Assembly: GCA_028641055.1 (NCBI GenBank)
Contig: CM054062.1
Span: 184,511,958-184,575,957, forward strand
Origin: Alopecurus myosuroides
Lineage: Eukaryota > Streptophyta > Magnoliopsida > Poales > Poaceae
Length of the DNA: 64,000 nt
Direction: 5' to 3'
The translations under genes were made by a program, and so were the position numbers. The notes below the pieces were generated by a model, which saw nothing but the letters and a program-made list of their open reading frames with translations, was not told the origin of the DNA and did not search any database. Position 1 is the first letter of the stretch. Every line of letters begins with the position of its first letter. Below, one piece after another: positions 56,760 to 64,000 of the stretch.

Positions 56760-59700
56760 TGTAACATCCCTGATTTTTGGGAAGTGCAAAAATCACAAAA
56801 ATTTGAAACTTTTTGTTTTCATACAAAGCAATTCACCAAAAACCAAATGAGATGCAAGAAACATAAGGAAACAATATGTAATTGGAATAGAGAATCCAAA
56901 TTGCCTTAGTTTCCATAAACCCTAAGGCCTATTTCTAAAACAAAATATGTTCCTCGTGTGAATAAAATATTTTCTTAGCAAACATCGTTACCAAACATGT
57001 TTTCAACTCAACTACCATTATGAAAATGATTATGATAATTAAAAACCAGAGAGTTACTATCTCTAATATTTTCTCCTTGTCTCCAAGAAATTATGTCACT
57101 ATTGTTATTAACATCAACTGGATAAAAGTTGGTTATATTGTTTTCCAAGTATTATGTCAATCAACAAAACAATAAAGTGTCTTATAAATTGTTTAAGTAT
57201 GAAAATAAGAAAAGTACCTTGGAGAAAACAATATTTTTAAATTGGGAAAACAACATTTCACTTTGAGAAAACCCATATGTTCTTATTAAACCCCAATTCA
57301 AAATTTATTAGATAATTCTCTATTTTGAAGATAACAAAAGGTTACTACTAGTGATTTTGCAAGTATGTTGAAATTTATCATGTATGAAATGTTTTAAAAG
57401 GTCTTGAACCATGGAAATATTTCTCAAATCATTTAAATCATATTTCTATTTTAAAATCCTTGTTTTGTATAAATTTGCTATTAATCTATTCTCATATTTT
57501 AAAGCTATAAAAAATATGAAAACAAGTTGAAATGTCTTTGAAATACAATATTTGACAATAAGAAGGTTTATGTAATTTTATAAAAACATATTACAATTTA
57601 TTTGCTATATAAAATGATATTAAGTACTATTAATGTTTCATTTATAATTGCAAAATATGGTATTTGAAATGTATTCAAAGTTGCCCAAAAATGTTATTAG
57701 TTGATAGAGTTTTCGTTTACAAAATTATAGAAATTTAATTGAGGTCATATGGATTTTTAAATCTAAAGATATGAATAAAAGAAGAAAACAGAAAAAAAAG
57801 AAAAAAAGGGAGGATGACGTCATGATGATGTCATCATCTTCTTCCCGTAAGGAAACTGCCACGGCCGTTTCGGCCATTGTTTTCGCACCTTGATTGCGCG
57901 CACTAATGGCCATAAAATTCTTGCCCAAGACCAGCCCTTTATAGCCCCGAGCCTCCTCCGCATTTACCCTCTGCCCCCATCTCCAATCTCGCCCCGTGTG
58001 TGCTGGGATTTCTCGTCGGACTTCCTCGGTGTCCGCCGCCGTCATTTGTGTGTGCGGCCGTTACAGCAGGTCCTCGGCCCATTTTCCTCCCTCCTCTCGT
58101 TTGCCTTGTCCCCACGCACCTCTTGAGATGATTTGTCGATTTTATGTGCAGGGAATCGCTAAAAGTGAGCCCGCCGGAGGAGAAACCTCTCCAGATGCCT
58201 CGGGTGCCCGCAGCGCCATCGACAGGAGCCCTCCCCGCGCACGCCGTGGTCACCACCAACTTCGTCGTGCTGCGCCGAGCGTCAACGTGTCTCCCATTGA
58301 GCGAGAGCATCGCCGGATCGCCAACGCCATTGAAATTCCGCATCGCCGGCCACCGTCGCACCCATTGCCGGTGACCTAGGTCATCCCCGACGGTGAGCTT
58401 CTCCTCTCGTTTGATCATGGCGGTTAGATCTGGATCGTGCGGTTGAAATTAAATGACTAGGCGAAGAGGTATTAGCCAATGGCATTGCGCCACGTCGGAT
58501 GGGTGTTATTTTGTTATCCGTCGCCCAAAGCAGCGCGTAGCGGGCCTAGGCTCACTCCCTGTCTGCCGCACCGCGCGGTAAATAGACAATTTGAGCCCAG
58601 CTGCCTCTGGTTTTGTTTTCGAATAAAATTAGATTTGTAATTTTGCAGATTAGCCCCTAGAACTTTGAACCATCATAACTTTTTAACCACTTGTCCAAAT
58701 TTGGTAAAATTGGACTTTTTGAAATCCCCATAATGTATAGAATATTTTAGCACTTTTAAAATTCAAAATTGACAAACTTAAATTGTTTCAATTTTAAATA
58801 TGCTTGTTTGATGAATTTTGGCATATTTCAAATTCTACAAATCCAAAAATAGCAAATAAAATATAATTGGAATTCTTAGGATGTGTACTTTCATATCCTT
58901 TGTTCAAAAATAATTTTTGAACAAATTAAATTTGAAATTAGAATTAAGTTGTCTAATTGAGTATTTTTGACATAGATTTAATTCTATAAATAATTTCAAT
59001 ATGGTTCCTTAACCAAAATTGTTGCATTTAGTAAACCTTGAAACAGAGACATAATTTCCCAACCATTTTGGACACCTTGGACCATGACTATGTGTTTTTG
59101 ACCAAATACCAAGTAGTGAACCTCAAACACTAGTACCATAGTTTTCTATCTACTTCTCCATTCCCCCATTCTTGCTTCAAGAATTCACCAAGTCGGCAAA
59201 ATGTTGGTCAAAACTCAAGCACAAGATGGAAACTTCATTATCAACTTGGTGACAACATGAAGAGCTATGAGGAATACCATTGAAGAAATTGAAGGAAGGA
59301 CTTAGACTCCACAGAAACTAGAAGTAACTCAAGGAAGTAAAAGTGTGAAGAAATCCAAAAGAAAACATCTCCCTCTCTCTTTCTCTCTTTCTTTTTATTT
59401 CCTTCTCTTCTATTTGACTTAGTGGTATTTGTCCCCATACCCAAACTAATTAGTGAAGTGAAAGCCATGAAGAATTTATCAAGACCAAGAGAAGAATCCA
59501 TCCAAGGAACCAGTCTACAATGGAAGCATGAAGATGGTCTTCAAGAAGACAAGCATGTGAAGACTTGGAGCAATCCACACAAGCTGAAAAATAACAAGTT
59601 GTTTTGTCCAACCATTGACCCAAATGGAAAATCCCAAGATTATAATCTTGTTATCTATATTGTATTAGAGTTAGTTGAACCTAGACCCACCTTAACCGAA

Positions 59701-61151
59701 AATGGAAAGACTAAACTAGATCACTCAAATGTTTTAATGAAAACAACTAAGTGTTACACTTTGTTATGGGTTAATTAAGTTGAGATAGTTAGACCACCTT
59801 GGTGAACTCTTGGAACTTCCTAGACAAGTATGACCAATTGAGTTTGAATCTTTAAAACCAAGTCTTTAGCAACTATAGTCCCTTTTGGTAGACCTTAACC
59901 TAATCACAATAGTTTCCTTAGCAAACTAAATTATTGTGATAGACCTTAGCCTTACCTTGACCCCATTTAACATAAAAACCTTTTGACTAAGTGTGTTGAT
60001 TGTTATTATTTGTTTCCTTGTTGTTTGTGAAGGTTGTTTATAGTTATTTGTTTGACTTGTCCAGTTTGTACAAAGAGAAACTATCTAGTGGTGAAGAGAG
60101 TGTACCTCTACACCAACTTTAACAAGGCAAGTAACACACCATCAACTACCCATTATTTTCTATATGCATTAGTTGATTTTGAGTAGCATGCATGATAGGA
60201 AACTTTAATAAGTTTATATTATGCTATGCTATATCCTAGTAGTGTGTAGCCATCCTTATACATTGTTATTTTGATGCCTTGGTACTTATTAGATGCTTAG
60301 CCATGCTACAAAATTTCTTTTACTAGATGTTGAGGAAAAATTCTAAGTATAACTAATGAATGAACCACCTGGGTGGAAGTGGTAAGACTTGTTTATGTTG
60401 AGTGTTGCCTCAGGGCCCTTGCCTAAGGGTTATTCCACTTGAGGTTGTCACTTGCGGATGGCCACCCAGGAACAAAGAGATTACTATGTCCCTCTAAATC
60501 TAGTAGCTTCCCGTGCAGCCTTTTGACATATGGGCTCTGTCTTGATCAACTAAGTTGTGAGAGTTCAGCCCAGGCTTGACTAGCAGATGTAGCAAAAATA
60601 TAGGTGGAACGGTCTTGCCGGTGGGTTTGGACTTCTTCTTCTGAAAGATCTCGTCTCAATTCTCTCCTTTCCATGATGCACTCCGGGTGTATAGGATGTT
60701 TGGGCTAATTGAAGACAAAGGGTGAAAGTGCACAACCTCTGCAGAGTCAACAAACTAAGATCTTAGCCGTGTCCCCGGTTATGGACAACTATGAGCAGCT
60801 GGACAAGGATTGACGGAAGAATCTCATCATTAATTTCAATAATTAAAATTTTGACCAAGTGAACAGTATTGTGGTGCTTGGATCTTAATCCAATGTTGCC
60901 ACCCTTTTGAAAAGAAAAGTTGGTTTTACAAAAGTGATAGGAGAAAAACTGGCTTTATGCAAACTTAGCCAAAACTCCACTCAGCCAAATAAGCATATAG
61001 TATTATTCTTGCCATTTATATCCACCATAGTGTTACTTGCCAATACATTAAATTGTATTGACTCCCTTGTGGCTGCATATTCCATATTGCAGATGTTTCT
61101 GAAGACGAGTGAGGATTTCGTTTAGGATCTCGAGACTATCGCCAACATGTT
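56760..61151 (+). mobile_element. Second G-type LTR (diverged), nested in the G1 3' LTR
   Basis: It starts TGTAACATCCCTG like the G1 LTR and is collinear over about 4.4 kb, but much more diverged than the G1 pair. The position after TAGTG (56755-56759) suggests insertion with target TAGTG; the partner is beyond the window. It has a TTTATAG TATA-like site at about 57938. It is cut at 61152 by a family L LTR after GCCAACATGTT, a point equivalent to about 40382 in the G1 LTR. Confidence 0.85.
57815..57833 (+). promoter_or_regulatory. Degenerate as-1-like motif in the second G LTR
   Basis: TGACGTCATGATGATGTCA: the first TGACG is intact, the second is TGATG, and the spacing is one base shorter than in G1. 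It sits at the same place relative to the TATA-like site. Confidence 0.4.
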
Positions 61152-64000
61152 TGTAACACCTGGGGTGTTACCCTAATAGGAAGTGTTTGTTTTCTTTTTG
61201 CTTGCATCACATGCATCATATTGCATTGCACCATGTTTGCATCACAACTGAAAAATTCAAAACAATTTAAACCTTCACACATGTCTAAAAATTTCAATTG
61301 AAAGTTGCAACTCAAATTGTTTTCAATAAGTTGAAGTTGAATTTATTTCAAATTGCCTGCTAAGTAAAGTTTTCCCTGTTATTAAAACCCTAATGGCAAA
61401 TTCCAAAAATTCAAATCAAATCAATCTTATTTGTCATATTTCAATATGGGTTTAAATATTAAAATTTTGCAAACCAATCAAATTCAATACTGTTTGTATA
61501 ATTGATTGAACTTATTAAATACAATTTGTTTATTTCCAAAAAACTCCAACCCAAACACTATTTGAGAATCACCTAGCAATTTAATATCACCTTAATAATT
61601 AAAGTTGTTGAAAGTAATTTTAAACTACCTTGTTGTTGTTGTTTTGCAAATTACTAAAATTTAATTATCAAATCAAAATCCCAAACTCTATTGGAAAAAT
61701 TCAACTAAAAACTTTAAATCAAATTAAACTTTTAAAATTGTGAAATAATGTTAACTTATGCTTTAATTGTTGTTTTGGAAAAATTAATACAAATAATTCC
61801 TAAAAGGAAACCCCCAAAATCCTATCCTTTCTCTCTCTCCCTCTTTGATCTCTTGCAAAAAAAATGGAAAAGAAAAAAAAATAGCAAGGAGAGGACAGCA
61901 GCCCCCCATCCTCTTTTTCCCCAAAGCCCATTCCCTTTTTCTCTCTTTCTGGCCCACCAACTCCTTTCTGTCATCTTCCTCCCCTCCTGTACGAACAGCC
62001 ACAGAACCATCCGATCCTCCTCCCCCTCCTCGATGAGCTGCCGTACCAGGCCTCTCCCCCCATATAGCTCCCCTCATCCCTCTGCCCTTCCCCTCTGTAA
62101 CCCTAGACCCATCCGCCCCGCCGCCATCTTCCATCGCCACCACCCCTCTCCCTCTGTTCTGAAACTCGGCAGTCTGCAACCTCACAGAACACCATCGCCT
62201 CCCCTTAGCTCCGACCGCCATGATCACCTCGAGGAGCATCCGCGGCCGGGAATGGAACCGCGGCGGTCCCCGGCGTCTCCCCGTCCCCTCGCCGCTTGCT
62301 GGGACCCCCGGTGTGGTCCGCGCCGTCGCCGGAGAGTAGCCGCGCTGCTACTGCCGTCGGCAGTCTTCCTCGACAACCGCCCGAGGTGATCGCTTCAGTC
62401 CTCTCCCCTTCCCCCTCCTGTCCGCACCCACACACGCCCTAGGCGCAGCCCCGCACGCACGGCCCGCGCGGACAGCCACGGCGAGCAGCCGCTAGTCGCC
62501 GGCGATCGATGCTCTGAACCGACAGGTTCAGATAACCGCATGTTCCAAGTTCAGTTAAACCTCCAAGCGATGCCTTTTTTTCAGACCGTGGGCTGTACCA
62601 ACAGCAGCGAGCGAGTAGCGCACTGGCTTGGTTCCCTTGTGCGCTGCGTGAGGTCCTGGGTTCGATCCCAGGGGCGCACCCCCTTTTTCTCTTATTTTCC
62701 CATCGCGCGCAGCAGGCCCCACCCGTCATACCCTCTCTCTGCCACCTCATCTTCCAACCGCGCCACTGTGGCGCCACGCTGGACTGGTCCCACAGTCAGC
62801 CAGCGTGGCTGGCTCTGCCACTGTGCAAATCCCTTTTCCCTTTTTCTTTTAAATAGCAAATTAAACCTGAATATTGAACAAATAATATCTCCTTCTTTAT
62901 AACTCCAATTTGCACAAACCAAATATGTATCCCCATCAAAATTTCATGAACTTTTCAAATATGCAATTTGTTTTCTGTTTTGAATTTTCAAAATGCAATT
63001 CAAATTTGAATTCAAATAATTCAATTGTAATTTGCAACAATTCATAAATAATTCATACTAATTCTAAATAAGGAAAATAAAATATGTTTTCCATACCATT
63101 TTGAATAAACTTTTAAAATATAAATTTTGTTTCATGGTTTGAATAATTTAAATTGCCTAAATAGTTTAATACTTGTTTAATTCATTTAAATTTGATAAAA
63201 TCATAACTTGCTCAATATAAAATATTTTTGAACATGCAAAATATGTTTTCAAACTAGAAAACCATAACCTGTTCAAATATGAATTTGAATTTATGTTTTG
63301 AACAAATAAAATTCAAATAATATTCCCACTTGAATTAAATTCAATTAAATCTTGTTTAAACTTGTTTAATTCATAATTAAATCATTGTAATTCCTATTTC
63401 AATATTTGAAACATGTAATCCAACTAAAATTTGATGTTCTCTTCAAATACAAATTTTGTTAATTGTTTTGAACACTTTAACTTGATGAAAACAACAATTG
63501 CTTGTGTGACATGTTTAAGTAACCAAACTTTCCACACTTAACCAATAATTCCCAAACTTGTTAACCCTATTTCAATTGGTTCTATTGTTGTTATTTTGTT
63601 GTTTTCCTCATCCATGCATCATGCTAATCCACCTTCACCTGTTGATTAGTTGGAAAACAATTGTTTCAACCATAATTCATGGGCTTTTCATATGCAACTC
63701 AAATTGCATATGGGTCCATTTAAATCTGTTTATCTTGTCAACTAGATTATTTCTATGCATCAATTAAATTGTCATGCATCCATATCTTGATCATGCTGGA
63801 TCTTTTGCCGTAGTAGTAATTGTTGCATCCGGTGTTTGTTCGAGGTTCATTGCTTCTTCCCGGATAGGACGTTGAGACGATGTGAGCAACGACAAGTTCT
63901 GCTACCTTGCGGGATCTCAGGCAAGTATACTCACTTGCTGCCAAATGGCTGCCTTTCATCACTTGTTACCGATACTTTCCGTTGTTCTTTTCTGCTAGCC
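61152..64000 (+). mobile_element. Diverged family L LTR (L3), runs off the window
   Basis: It starts TGTAACACCTGGGGTGTTACC, the sense start of L LTRs, and inserted after ATGTT (61147-61151). The layout repeats that of the intact L copy: an AT-rich block, a GC-rich block (61890-62860), the tRNA-like module, a second AT-rich block, and a CCGGTGTTTG...GATAGGACG segment near 63830-63870. Similarity is clear but interrupted by many changes, so this is a different subfamily or an older copy. The 213-codon frame at 61748-62389 is not shared with the intact L copy. Confidence 0.85.
62616..62680 (+). ncRNA. tRNA-like module with A and B boxes (L3)
   Basis: A box TAGCGCACTGG (62616-62626, one mismatch), B box GTTCGATCC (62660-62668, perfect); starts are 44 bp apart, as in the other L copies. 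CCTGG and CCAGG flank the B box as a T-arm stem. A T5 run (62684-62688) follows the GGCGCACC end. Sequence between the boxes differs from the intact L copy, but the box spacing is kept. Confidence 0.55.

Larger units (their letters stand above)
35964..64000 (+). mobile_element. Family G giant-LTR retroelement (G1) with nested insertions, running past the window end
   Basis: 5' LTR 35964-40626, PBS, interior (40627-40689 plus 50763-52634), PPT-like tract and 3' LTR beginning at 52635. The interior is only about 1.9 kb and shows no protease, RT or integrase, so it is LARD-like and non-autonomous. An intact family L element (40690-50757) lies in the interior, and a second G-type LTR starts inside the 3' LTR at 56760. 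By hand there are about 12 differences in the first 480 bp of the two LTRs. The left target site should be AGAAT (35959-35963); its partner would lie beyond 64000. Confidence 0.85.

Noticed and set aside
61748..62389. 213-aa frame in L3
   Set aside because: Low-complexity Pro/Ser/Arg content, not shared with the intact L copy.
1..64000. CRISPR arrays, rRNA genes, plasmid or phage features
   Set aside because: None seen; the sequence is clearly plant nuclear DNA with introns and LTR elements.

Overview
The window looks like a piece of a large, repeat-rich grass genome. Within the grasses, a Pooideae/Triticeae-type genome fits best, because the LTR families match ones I know from wheat and its relatives (Athila-like elements with a tRNA-Asp primer site, Angela/Tork-like Copia, Stowaway and Tourist MITEs) and the host genes are GC-rich. 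The species cannot be fixed without a search. Only two host genes are convincing. They lie in a small gene island at about 24-32 kb: a chloroplast-type J-domain protein (24436-24909, +) and a 14-exon ARF-GAP of the AGD14 type (25798-31775, -). A short hypothetical ORF at 4368-4796 may be a gene fragment.

Layout. 1-2029 is the decayed 3' end of a Copia element closed by a 192-bp LTR. 2036-2784 is a probable second retroelement LTR/leader with a repeated ACGTGG upstream region and a TATA box. 5203-21486 is a four-layer structure: a poly-A-type retroposon bounded by a 14-bp target duplication is split by an Athila-like element (6471-21035) that has lost most of its pol gene, and that element is split by a Copia element on the minus strand (9498-17438, TSD AGTTT). 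21580-21866 is a Tourist-type MITE, and 22407-23797 is a second GC-rich retroposon-like block. After the gene island come a degenerate 109-bp tandem repeat (33010-33345), a CCHC zinc-knuckle fragment, and an Athila integrase tail with LTR sequence ending at 35885.

35964-64000 is an alternating nest of two families of giant-LTR, apparently non-autonomous (LARD-like) retroelements. Family G has LTRs of about 4.66 kb that begin TGTAACATCCC and carry an as-1-type TGACG-N7-TGACG motif; its roughly 1.9-kb interior holds one 147-aa ORF. Family L has LTRs of about 4.8 kb, only 475 bp of interior, a terminal palindrome and, inside each LTR, a tRNA-like module with A box, B box and T-run. A G element (35964 onward) received an intact L element in its interior (40690-50757, TSD ATAGG) and a second G-type LTR inside its 3' LTR (56760). 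That second G LTR was in turn interrupted by a diverged L LTR (61152 to the window end). The tRNA-like module, conserved in spacing between two diverged L copies, is the least expected signal in the window.

All calls come from reading the sequence by eye. Family names, ages and functions are inferences unless a motif is cited.
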